A stretch of DNA of 64,000 nt, taken from NCBI RefSeq assembly GCF_042429765.1, contig NZ_JBHLZU010000037.1, positions 1 through 64,000 of the forward strand, written 5' to 3'. The translations under genes and the position numbers were made by a program. The stretch comes from Allokutzneria oryzae (lineage in GTDB: Bacteria > Actinomycetota > Actinomycetes > Mycobacteriales > Pseudonocardiaceae). The notes beneath the pieces were generated by a model that saw nothing but the letters and a program-made list of their open reading frames with translations, did not search any database and was not told the origin of the DNA. The first letter of the stretch is position 1, and every line of letters starts with the position of its first letter. This document shows, piece after piece, positions 26,680 to 34,260 of the stretch.

Positions 26680-27267
26680 ATGGGCTTCTGGGGAACGCTT
26701 GTGGTGTGTCAGTCGCCTAAGCCGGTGGCCGAGCTGATATCAGCCGGTAAGCGTGCCGACGTCGAGTCCATCGATGACTCGCGATGGCCCGATCCATGGC
26801 GTGGCTGGCGGGTGTGGGACGGACTGCCCGACGGAACCTGCGACGCGCTCGCCGAGACCGGGTCCGTCCTCAACGCCGAGATCTACGACAGCGACGGCGC
26901 GCGACTCACGGCGGTCAGCCACCCCTCGGGACGCTGGATGACCTACCTCAACTTCGAGCGCGTGCTCAGCCACCTGGTCCTGCCGCCCGCACCGTTTGAC
27001 GCGGACGGCAACGAGCTGACCGGAAACGCGCTCGACGAACAAAACGCCGCCTACCGAAGCGAGGTGGCGCAGGTTCGGCAACGCCTCCTGGCGACGGTCC
27101 CCATGGGCCTGGCCGCAGCTCAACGGGCTTCGGCATGGGCGTACGAGTCGGGCTTGACCCCGGCTGCGGTCGATGAGCTCCAACTGGTCTTCGACGGCAC
27201 CGAACCGTTCGCAGAGGAGCTGTTCTACCGACTCCTGGACCGCCTCGGTATGCCGCAGGCCAGCTAA
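26680..27267 (+). CDS. Hypothetical protein
   Basis: A 195-residue soluble protein starting MGFWGTLVVCQSPKPV. It contains GWRVWDGLPDGTCDALAETG and a C-terminal helical part (AAVDELQLVFDGTEPFAEEL). I do not recognise a domain, though similar openings occur in uncharacterised actinomycete proteins. Start 26680 is preferred to an upstream in-frame ATG at 26509 because the added residues look non-coding. It ends just before a terminator hairpin. Confidence 0.65.
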   Translation: MGFWGTLVVCQSPKPVAELISAGKRADVESIDDSRWPDPWRGWRVWDGLPDGTCDALAETGSVLNAEIYDSDGARLTAVSHPSGRWMTYLNFERVLSHLVLPPAPFDADGNELTGNALDEQNAAYRSEVAQVRQRLLATVPMGLAAAQRASAWAYESGLTPAAVDELQLVFDGTEPFAEELFYRLLDRLGMPQAS

Positions 27268-27347
27268 GGCGTGGTCCCGGTGCCCATCCACGTCATGACT
27301 CGATCGACCCCATCGTGCATGCCGGTCGATCCGGCGATTCTCACTGA

Positions 27348-27365
27348 CCTCGCGCAAGCGCGAGG
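27348..27365. terminator. Palindromic terminator
   Basis: CCTCGCGC AA GCGCGAGG is a perfect 8-bp palindrome between the convergent genes ending at 27267 and 27455. Confidence 0.5.
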
Positions 27366-27454
27366 TACGCGCAGCCTCTCTTCACGTTCACGCGGCGGCG
27401 CGCCTGTCGTGCTTCCTCCGGTCATTCGTGCGGGCTCCGTCGGTCATCGGTTGT

Positions 27455-28078
27455 TCACCGCGCCACGGTCGCCGCGGCCTCCCATGCGAACCCGTCCGGG
27501 TCGGTGAAAGCCCCGGCATCGCCACCGATCACGAGCCGGTGCGATCCGGTGCCGTCGGGCGAGACGCCGACGTCCTTGGCAAGAGCGCGGCGCCGGTACA
27601 GCGCCAGCTTGACGGGACTCGACCCAGTGGCGAACTCGACGTACATGCGGCCGAAGCTCTTCGCCACGACAAGACCCTGGTCGACGTAGAACCGCTTGCT
27701 CGCGGCCACGTCCGCGACTCCCAGCAGGAGCACGATCTCGTCGATCCGTCGGGTGGCGGCGCCGGTGTCCTTCTTCGCCGAGGTCGCGATCTTCCAGATC
27801 GTCCCGTCCGGGGCTTGTACGACACCGCCGTAGCCCCAGAACGACTTCACGGCAGGCTTCAGCGGCGTGGCGCCGGCGTCGAGGGCGGTGTCGATGAGGC
27901 TGTTGACGGTGGCGGGCTGGGACACCGTGAGCGCCAGCGTGAACCCACGGAAGCCGCTTGTGGGCGCATCCGAGGCCCGCAGGCGGATCTGAGTGTCCAA
28001 CCCGAAGGCAGCGGTGTAGAAGCGGTCGGCGGCCGTGGGGTCGGCCACGTCGAGGGTGACGGATTCGATGGATGCCAT
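27455..28078 (-). CDS. VOC-family protein (two glyoxalase-like modules)
   Basis: A 207-residue protein with two VOC modules. The first runs from IESVTLDVADPTAADRFYT to about residue 105, the second from RIDEIVLLLGVADVAASKRF to the end (FTDPDGFAWEAAATVAR). Start 28078 is chosen because the fold begins there. The frame continues upstream without family similarity. The substrate is unknown. It is divergent from the ribbon-helix-helix gene, and the palindrome at 28221-28269 lies between them, so both could share control. Confidence 0.82.
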   Translation of the reverse strand: MASIESVTLDVADPTAADRFYTAAFGLDTQIRLRASDAPTSGFRGFTLALTVSQPATVNSLIDTALDAGATPLKPAVKSFWGYGGVVQAPDGTIWKIATSAKKDTGAATRRIDEIVLLLGVADVAASKRFYVDQGLVVAKSFGRMYVEFATGSSPVKLALYRRRALAKDVGVSPDGTGSHRLVIGGDAGAFTDPDGFAWEAAATVAR

Positions 28079-28220
28079 GGCCAGCACGCTATGTGCGGCT
28101 CGGCGACCGGAGCTTCTTGATTCCTGACCGGTCTTGCCACACGGCCACATCCGGGTCTCTGCGTTCACCCACACCTCCCGGCCTTGCAGGCGCCAGGCTG
28201 ACCAGCTGAAACGCCAAAGT

Positions 28221-28269
28221 GGCACCACTATGGCTTGCCATGGCGCCATTCATGGGCCATAGTGGTGCC
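28221..28269. promoter_or_regulatory. Perfect 14-bp inverted repeat abutting a start codon
   Basis: GGCACCACTATGGC (28221-28234) and GCCATAGTGGTGCC (28256-28269) are perfect reverse complements, and the ATG of the ribbon-helix-helix gene follows the second arm with no gap. The spacer also contains GCCATGGCGCCAT. A ribbon-helix-helix protein binding its own operator is the simplest reading. With no room for a ribosome-binding site, the mRNA may be leaderless. Confidence 0.7.
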
Positions 28270-28779
28270 ATGGACTTGAGCTCGTATGTCGAGAACCTCG
28301 GGCGGGAGCTCGCGGGACTCGTCGAGGTCGGCGGGCACGACGCCGAGGCGCTGGCCGATCGGATAACCGTGTCGCTGCGGTCGGCGATCCGGCTCACGCT
28401 GCTGGAGGTGCTGTCGGAGGCCGCGGACGAGATCACCCGGGACCTGGCGCCGGGATCGGTCGAGCTGCGGATGCGCGGGCGTGACCCGAACTTCGTGGTG
28501 ACGCCACCGCCACTGGACGAACCGCTCGACAGTGCGCAGGGCCCGGACGTCGAACCCGAGGACTTCGGGGCCGAGGACGCCGCGACGGCGCGGATCAACT
28601 TCCGTCTCCCCGAGCAGCTCAAGGCCGCGATCGAGGAAGCCGCCGCCAGGGAAGGGCGCTCGGTCAACGCGTGGCTGGTCCGGAGCACCTCCGCCGCGTT
28701 GCGGCAACCGGGCCGCGACCACCGCGCCGACCCGATCGGCAAGCGAGGCGCGCAGCGCTACACCGGCTGGGGGCGCTAG
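28270..28779 (+). CDS. Ribbon-helix-helix regulator (CopG/HicB-like)
   Basis: A 169-residue protein. A helical N-terminal domain of about 100 residues (YVENLGRELAGLVEVGGHDA, LLEVLSEAADEIT) and an acidic linker are followed by a ribbon-helix-helix motif, ARINFRLPEQLKAAIEEAA / AREGRSVNAWLV, at about residues 115-150. This is the Arc/CopG DNA-binding fold, which works as a dimer of dimers. The gene starts directly on an inverted repeat and is followed after 75 bp by a DUF4097 gene, probably its operon partner. It is not a canonical toxin-antitoxin pair. Confidence 0.82.
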   Translation: MDLSSYVENLGRELAGLVEVGGHDAEALADRITVSLRSAIRLTLLEVLSEAADEITRDLAPGSVELRMRGRDPNFVVTPPPLDEPLDSAQGPDVEPEDFGAEDAATARINFRLPEQLKAAIEEAAAREGRSVNAWLVRSTSAALRQPGRDHRADPIGKRGAQRYTGWGR

Positions 28780-28854
28780 CCCGCACCGGTCGTTCGCTTT
28801 CACTCGTCCCCCTGTCCGCGGGGACGTTCACCGAACCACGTAGGGGGATTTGTC

Positions 28855-29706
28855 ATGCCCATTTTCGATACGCCGCAACCGATTTCCGTCACGATCGAGC
28901 TCAGCGTCGGGGAGGTGCTGATCACCGCCGGCGACCGGGCCGACACCGTGGTGGAGGTGCGCCCGACCGACAAGGACGACGCCTCCGACGTGAAGGCCGC
29001 GCAGCAGACCCGGGTCGACTACGCCGACGGCAGGCTGCTGGTCACCGGGCCGAAGGCGCGGATGCTCGACTTCTCCAAGAAGAGCCGGTCGGTCGCCGTC
29101 TCGATCGAGCTGCCCCGTGGTTCGCGCGTGGACAGCGAAGGGGCGATGGTCGACATCCGCAGCGGGGGCGAGCTCGGCGAGTGCAGGATCAAGACCTCCG
29201 CCGGGCACGTCCGGCTGGACCGGACCGGGCCGTTGCGCCTGGACACCGGGGCAGGGCACGTCTCCGTCGACCGGAGCGCGGGCAAGACCGAGATCACCAC
29301 GGGGACCGGGAAGATCCAGATCGGCGAGATCGGTGGCCCCGGGGTCGTCAAGAGCTCCAACGGCAGCATCGAGATCGGCACGGCCACCGGTGAGCTGCAG
29401 GTGCGCGCGGCCAACGGCGACGTCACCGTCGACCACGCCGTCGGTGACCGGGTCGACGCCACGTCGTCCAACGGCGCCGTCAAGGTGGGCGACGTGGTCA
29501 GGGGGACGGTCGTGCTCAAGACCGGCATGGGGGACTTGGAGGTCGGCATCAGGGAAGGCACCGCCGCCCGGCTGGATCTGAGCACCGGGCACGGTCGGGT
29601 GCGCAACGCCCTGGAGGAAGTCCCGTCCCGGCCGGGAGAGGCGGCCGAGACCGCCGAGGTGCGCGCCCACGCCGCCTACGGCGACATCACCATCAGCCGC
29701 TCCTGA
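28855..29706 (+). CDS. DUF4097 beta-strand-repeat protein
   Basis: A 283-residue protein composed of repeated short beta strands such as DIRSGGELGECRIKTSAGHV, LDTGAGHVSVDRSAGKTEI and VKSSNGSIEIGTATGELQV, the right-handed beta-solenoid pattern of DUF4097 adhesin-like proteins. There is no signal peptide and no membrane segment, so it is cytoplasmic. The second gene of the ribbon-helix-helix operon, it has GGGGG upstream of its ATG. Its role is unknown, but the pairing with a CopG/HicB-type regulator recurs in actinomycetes. Confidence 0.83.
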   Translation: MPIFDTPQPISVTIELSVGEVLITAGDRADTVVEVRPTDKDDASDVKAAQQTRVDYADGRLLVTGPKARMLDFSKKSRSVAVSIELPRGSRVDSEGAMVDIRSGGELGECRIKTSAGHVRLDRTGPLRLDTGAGHVSVDRSAGKTEITTGTGKIQIGEIGGPGVVKSSNGSIEIGTATGELQVRAANGDVTVDHAVGDRVDATSSNGAVKVGDVVRGTVVLKTGMGDLEVGIREGTAARLDLSTGHGRVRNALEEVPSRPGEAAETAEVRAHAAYGDITISRS

Positions 29707-29824
29707 CCCGAAAGGGCCCGGCTACCGCTCCGCCTGGGCGAGCGCCAGGTGGAAGGTCGCCGGGCATGGGGAGAGGACCGCGGTGGCGGATGCCATCACT
29801 CACCAGTTGCCCATCCGCCGGGCA

Positions 29825-30760
29825 TCAAGCCCCGCGTGCCGGGCCGGAAACACCGCTCCGTGAACAGTCCCGGTCCTCGTCTCGCGCGTGGAAGTAGGCG
29901 CTGATGGAGGGTTCGATCTCCTTGTGGCCGTGTTGCGACCAGCGCAGCGTCCGCTCTTGTTCGTTGATGAGGTGGACGTCGGGGTCGAGGGTTTTGAGGA
30001 GTGCGTGCCGGTTGAAGTAGTCGCGGGCGGCTGGTGGGCCGTGCTGCAGAACCTCGATCTGGGCGTCGGCTTCGGCAGGTTCGACGTCTGCGACCCAGCG
30101 GCGCATCTGGCGTCGCCAGTGCAGGAACCTGGAGTACAGCTGCGGTGACCAGTCCCTTTCCAGCGTTGTGCGGGTTGAGAGGATCTCAGGTTGAGCGGGG
30201 ATGGGGAGGTGCCCCACGGCGCCCAGGGTGAACACCGAATCTCCCCCTCCGACCAGCCCGAGGTCGAACAGACCGGGGCCGTCGGTGAACAGCGACCGGT
30301 GTGCGCCCCAGCAGAATCCGGGTGCGAACCCGGTACCGGCACCAGGGGTGAAGCTCAGCGTGCCGGCGTAGGTCTTGGCGGATGGGCCCGAGGATGTCCG
30401 GTAGCGGGAGATGCGGAAGCACTGGATGAGCGGGGCTTGGGCGAAGGCGTGTGTCACCGCGGCCGCCCAGTCGGCTTCTACCAACACGTCGCTGTCAGAC
30501 CACACGATGTGGCTGTAGCGGGGCGGTAGGCAGCGGGCCGCCAGGTTGATGAGCCGTTCCTTGTGCCACATGAACGCGCACGCCTCGTCCCAAAAGGCGA
30601 TCTTGACACCTGGCGGGCGCGGTGTGCCGGCTCCGGCCAGGTACACGTCATCGGCCAGACCCGCCCGGCGGAACGCCTCGATCGAGCGGGCGAGCTTGAG
30701 AGGGTGCGAGCGGTAGCCGACGGGGTTGAAGTAGGGGATGACGATCGCGACAGTGCCCAT
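29825..30760 (-). CDS. GT-A-like glycosyltransferase-type protein
   Basis: A 311-residue protein starting MGTVAIVIPYFNPVGYRSHP, with a nucleotide-sugar-type DxD region in HIVWSDSDVLVEADWAAAV (about residue 95) and GAGTGFAPGFCWGAHRSLF. This arrangement fits a GT2-like or hypothetical actinomycete glycosyltransferase. The start at 30760 is where the fold begins. It lies 83 bp downstream of a GT4 gene on the same strand, so the two may act on one glycan. Donor and acceptor are unknown. Confidence 0.75.
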   Translation of the reverse strand: MGTVAIVIPYFNPVGYRSHPLKLARSIEAFRRAGLADDVYLAGAGTPRPPGVKIAFWDEACAFMWHKERLINLAARCLPPRYSHIVWSDSDVLVEADWAAAVTHAFAQAPLIQCFRISRYRTSSGPSAKTYAGTLSFTPGAGTGFAPGFCWGAHRSLFTDGPGLFDLGLVGGGDSVFTLGAVGHLPIPAQPEILSTRTTLERDWSPQLYSRFLHWRRQMRRWVADVEPAEADAQIEVLQHGPPAARDYFNRHALLKTLDPDVHLINEQERTLRWSQHGHKEIEPSISAYFHARDEDRDCSRSGVSGPARGA

Positions 30761-30843
30761 GCGGACCCTTCCTCGCCAGCGGGTAGCACCCGAAGTGATC
30801 TGTGGGGTGGAGCGAGCCGACCGGGGGTGGGACGGCTGGCAGG

Positions 30844-31809
30844 TCACAGCCGGACTTCGGTGACGCTTTCCACGGCGCTGACGAACTCGGCCAGCTCGGC
30901 GGTGTTCTCGGCAGTGATCGTCCGCGCCCGGGCCAGCGCGTACTGGGACGCCGCCTCGTAGCGGTCCGGGGCATCAAGGGCAGCGAGGGTCGCCGCCCAG
31001 GCATCGAGGTCGTCGCGGTCGGCGAACAAGCCACCGGGCCCCAGCGCCTCCCGCAACCCGGGGGTGGGATGGGCGATGACCGGGATGCCGGAGACCATGG
31101 CCTCGACCGCGACGAGGCCGTACGACTCGTGCAGGCTGGGCATCAACACCACGCGGGTCCGGCTCCACACCTCGCGCATGGCTGGGCTGTTCGGGTGGAT
31201 GCGCACGTTGGGCCGGTCGGTGCGGATGTCCTGCCTGCCGTATCCGCCGATGACCCCCAGAAAGACTCGGCTGGGAAACCGGTCGACCAGCGCGTAGAAC
31301 ACCTCCACCCCCTTGTCAGGGATCAGGTTCACCAATGTCGTCGCGTTCCCCGGCCGAGTCCGGTGCTCATCGGCGTCGACCGGAGGATGAACCACCAGCG
31401 ACCGGCCGGGATGGTCGGCGAACGTCTCGGCGATCCAGCGGGTGTTGAAGACGCTGAGCGACGCCGGGAGCCTCAGTGCCGCGCGAGAGTTGTCGTCGTC
31501 CTTGTGAATGAGCTGAACCCAGGGAATCCCGTACTGGGCACGCAGCCAAGCGGCTCGCGCGATCTCGTCGTACTGGGTGAGGATCACATCCGGAGACAGC
31601 TGGACGATCCGGTCATCAGCGTCACGCTCACTGACCTGGTGCACCGGGATGCCGTCGAGGTGGTACCCGTGCCGGCTCAGATGCCAGGTGATGACCACCT
31701 GGACCTCGTGCCCCGCTCCTACCAGCGCCCGGGCCAGCCGATGCATCGTGACCTCAGAACCGGCGTTGTACTTGGGGACGTACCGGTTGACCAGCACAAC
31801 AACCCGCAA
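30844..31809 (-). CDS. GT4-family glycosyltransferase (GT-B fold)
   Basis: A 321-residue retaining glycosyltransferase. The N-terminal VVVLVNRYVPKYNAGSEVTM opens the acceptor domain, and the donor-binding signature MPSLHESYGLVAVEAMVSG gives the E-x7-E pair. TTG at 31809 is taken as start because AGGTGAGG lies about 5 nt upstream and the fold starts there (MRVVVLVNRYVP). The frame stays open a further 93 codons to 32088 without similarity. First gene of a two-gene glycosyltransferase unit with 29825-30760. Confidence 0.83.
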   Translation of the reverse strand: MRVVVLVNRYVPKYNAGSEVTMHRLARALVGAGHEVQVVITWHLSRHGYHLDGIPVHQVSERDADDRIVQLSPDVILTQYDEIARAAWLRAQYGIPWVQLIHKDDDNSRAALRLPASLSVFNTRWIAETFADHPGRSLVVHPPVDADEHRTRPGNATTLVNLIPDKGVEVFYALVDRFPSRVFLGVIGGYGRQDIRTDRPNVRIHPNSPAMREVWSRTRVVLMPSLHESYGLVAVEAMVSGIPVIAHPTPGLREALGPGGLFADRDDLDAWAATLAALDAPDRYEAASQYALARARTITAENTAELAEFVSAVESVTEVRL

Positions 31810-32149
31810 CAGAGCCTCACCTTCGTCCCCAGCCGCCCGTTCATCGAGGGTGCACAGGGGCATGTATCCACTGTGGACAGGAAAGCGATCACCACCGCTG
31901 AGTTCGGTTGCTGCTCTCTCAGTTCGGGGACCTCGGGCGTACCCTCCGGCAAGTTCCCCGGCCGACGCCTCGGCCACCGTCTGCTCGCTGGTCGACGGGC
32001 TTGACGGACCGATGGCTGGTGCTGCAAGGCTAGGTCGGGGCGGTCCAGGCGTGGTCCAGCCCAGGTTCACGGGCGGATGGTGTTCCAAGACCTGCCGGTA
32101 TCAGGCCGGGACCGTCACTGAATCGCTGACGCCGCCCGCTCGTTGCCTT
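31810..32149. other. Intergenic region upstream of the GT4 gene
   Basis: The minus-strand frame of the GT4 gene stays open here but encodes low-complexity Pro/Ala/Gly sequence. The region borders the IS110 remnant. I see no gene or clear promoter. Confidence 0.4.
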
Positions 32150-32562
32150 GCACCCTGCGCCCGGTCGATGTCGGTGACGAGGCCCTGGCCGAGCTGGATG
32201 TGCTGGTCGGCTTCGACGACGACCTCGCCGGTGAGGCCACCCGGAGCAGCCACCCGGCTGTGCTGGAGATCCTGTCCCGCTGCGGCGGGCCTGCTGGCAT
32301 CACCAAGGCAGTTCGCCGCAAGCTCGTCGCGGCGATCATGACGGCACTGGAGGAGAAAACCGTGCTCCAGCAACGCAAACAAGTCGCAATCGAGGTTGAG
32401 GGGAAGCTCGATGCGCACCTTCTTGCCGGGGCCTGACCTCCATGCCCGGCATCGGGGTCAGGACCGCCGCCCGCATCCTGCTGGAAATCGGCGACGCCTC
32501 CAGCTTCGCCTCCTCCGTTCTCCAGCAGCGCGGAGGCTCGTCACCGCACACCCGAAACAGCT
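32150..32562 (+). pseudogene. IS110-family transposase remnant
   Basis: One frame holds LVGFDDDLAGEATRSSHPAV, LEILSRCGGPAGITKAVRRK and ALEEKTVLQQRKQVAIEVEG. A second frame follows with MPGIGVRTAARILLEIGDAS, FASS. These are the central and C-terminal blocks of IS110-type transposases (the helix-hairpin-helix MPGIG...RT.A.. motif). The DEDD catalytic N-terminus and the stretch between LAGEATR and HPAV are lost, and the C-terminal serine-containing domain is degenerate. It is clearly non-functional. Confidence 0.75.
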
Positions 32563-33001
32563 CCTCCGCCAAGCTGTGCAGACATTCGGCACGCGCGAAT
32601 TCCTCCATCTCCACCAGCACCAAGCCGTGTCGCATCAAAGCCATCGCCTCGCGGCGGCCGTCGCCGAGTTCCTGGAAGACCGCCTGGGCTCGCGGTCTGC
32701 CGCGGACGTCCGGTTGCCGTACTTTGCTGCCGTACAGCAACCAGCCACACCCGACACCGTCAGCTTGGGAAGGTGGCCGGGCGCGAAAACATCAGCGGCG
32801 GCACGCGCCGCACGGGATATGACACACTGCGCGCCCTAGCTACCCGACCTTGCCTATACGGCAGGGCCTTATCGAATTCAATCCCCCGAATCGGAGAAAA
32901 CGCTCCGGCCTGCGCCGAACAGTGAATCCGATTTCATGCGCTTCTCTGAATAATGTCGTTACGGGGTCGAGGCGGCCTTGATAGCTCTGTGAGAGGAAGT
33001 C
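32563..33001. other. Degenerate region, no gene seen
   Basis: About 440 bp between the IS110 remnant and a small secreted-protein gene. The part from 32850 to 32960 is AT-richer (GAATTCAATCCC, GAATAATGTCGTTA) and may carry the promoter of the downstream gene. Nothing else is assignable. Confidence 0.35.
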
Positions 33002-33295
33002 ATGCGCATCATGCGAGTCTCCCTGGTTGTCGGCGCCGTGGTCGCCGCCGTCGCCACCGGTGGAACGGCGGTCGCCGCGAGCGCGGCGGCCAAGAGCCCG
33101 TGCTACGTCGTGGCCAAGCGGTCCACCCCCGTCTACGACTTCGGCGCTTCGGCGCAGGCCGGCACGCTCAAGAAGGGCCAGAAGCATGGCTCCGCGTGCA
33201 GCCCCGTGTCCCTCGACGGCACGAACGTGGTGTTCCTCAACCGCAGGTTGTACGTGATGAAGGCCGACGTCTCCATCAAAAAGGCCGGGGGCTGA
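33002..33295 (+). CDS. Small secreted protein (SH3-like?)
   Basis: A 97-residue exported protein: signal peptide MRIMRVSLVVGAVVAAVATG with cleavage near ASA, then a mature domain with two cysteines (SPCYVVAK, GSACSPVSL). The mature part (STPVYDFGASAQAGTLKKGQ) has the look of a small bacterial SH3-like domain. The start has GAGAGGAAG 4-5 nt upstream. No partner gene. Function unknown. Confidence 0.7.
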   Translation: MRIMRVSLVVGAVVAAVATGGTAVAASAAAKSPCYVVAKRSTPVYDFGASAQAGTLKKGQKHGSACSPVSLDGTNVVFLNRRLYVMKADVSIKKAGG

Positions 33296-33452
33296 GTGAG
33301 CGTGCTTCCCCAATTGTTGGTGCCTTCCCTGCCGCGAACCCGTCGGGATGATCAGGGTGAGGCGAGTCGGAGGGTGACCGTGATTGACCGCTGTTGACCT
33401 GGGCCAACAGCATGCGGGTTCGAGTGACCGCCCGTCTCGGTAGCGCAGGGAC

Positions 33453-33865
33453 CCGGACCGCGGGTCCGCCAGGGCCGAGGACCGGAAGCCCTGCGCAGTC
33501 GCGCACAGGTCCGCGTAGGGACTGCACCACGTCGAATCGTCACCACGAGCTCGTCTTCGGCCTGTGCTCCTGGAGGCTTCTGCGTGCTCGGGGCCGGTGG
33601 TTGCTCTCCCCGATCGCGTGGGCACAGCCCGCTGGCCGGGTCGGCAAAGAACGGGGCCCTGAGCGGCCCTCGCTGTGGACGGATCACCACGGCGGTGCTC
33701 CAGGACGCCACCGGTTGGGACGACGTGGTGATGAAGCTCGGGTTCGAGCGCCTTCGGCGACACGATCTCCGGCACACCGGCCTGACGTGGATGGCGGACG
33801 CTGGGTGCCGGTGCACCACCTACGCAAGATCGCTGGGCTGGTTGGACGAGCGAACGCTCATGTGA
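33453..33865 (+). mobile_element. Collapsed remnant of an AICE related to the intact one
   Basis: Three blocks occur here in the same order and orientation as in the intact element. The first is a 51-bp sequence at 33453-33503, 48 of 51 identical to 47900-47950. The second is CAGCCCGCTGGCCGGG followed by CGGCAA near 33629, like 48259-48285. The third is the integrase C-terminal coding stretch 33669-33840, closely matching 60089-60250. Everything between is missing, so an element of the same family appears to have lost about 12 kb. Confidence 0.65.
33669..33865 (+). pseudogene. Integrase C-terminal fragment
   Basis: The frame encodes GRITTAVLQDATGWDDVVMK, LGFERLRRHDLRHTGLTWMA, DAG, nearly the same as residues 305-355 of the intact AICE integrase, including the HxLRHT box of tyrosine recombinases. 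A small deletion then shifts the frame (VPVHHLRKIAG becomes CRCTTYARSLG), and the catalytic Tyr region is lost. The high nucleotide similarity implies common descent with, or recombination between, the two elements. Confidence 0.75.
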
Positions 33866-33939
33866 GGTTTGTGATCCGCCTCTGGTGACCGCGATGGGCT
33901 TATCTACGCACCGGCTCCCGCGACTGGCGCACAGGAACG

Positions 33940-34260
33940 CTGACGGGCGCGAGCGGGCCGGCTGGTCCCGGCAGGCGGATCCGGGTCGAGCGTGGCCGTG
34001 CCGCCGCGCCGCGGCCGGAGGCGTGGATCTCGACCTCGCGCTCCACCAGGTGGCCGTGTCCAGCGTCCAGGCCGAGCCATCGTCCGCTGGTGCAGCGCAG
34101 TGCCACATCAGCGGATGGCCATGGCCCCAGCGGGAGCAGTACCGCGCCGCGCTGCCGTGCCCGCGCGGTCAAGGTCCGTGTCGTCGTGGTGCCGAGTTTG
34201 CCGGTGCTGGCGAACGCGACCACGTCAACACCGTCGACCAGGGCTCTGCTACGACCGCCT
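33940..34260 (-). pseudogene. ImuA'-like protein, C-terminal fragment
   Basis: The minus-strand frame reads ALVDGVDVVAFASTGKLGTT, LTARARQRGAVLLPLGPWPS, ADVALRCTSGRWLGLDAGHG and VEIHASGRG. This resembles the C-terminal half of the RecA-like ImuA' protein encoded before imuB and dnaE2 in actinomycete mutasome cassettes. The N-terminal ATPase half is absent: its place is taken by the end of the NB-ARC regulator. No imuB or dnaE2 follows. The assignment rests on remembered motif pattern. Confidence 0.5.

Noticed and set aside
33337..33357. att-like CCGTCGGGATGATCAGG near the fossil AICE
   Set aside because: Only about 16 bases match the att core, with an insertion, and the rest of the tRNA sequence is absent. 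It may be chance.
32840..34108. A 422-codon minus-strand frame
   Set aside because: It covers a secreted-protein gene, the AICE fossil and part of the ImuA'-like fragment, and has no domain.
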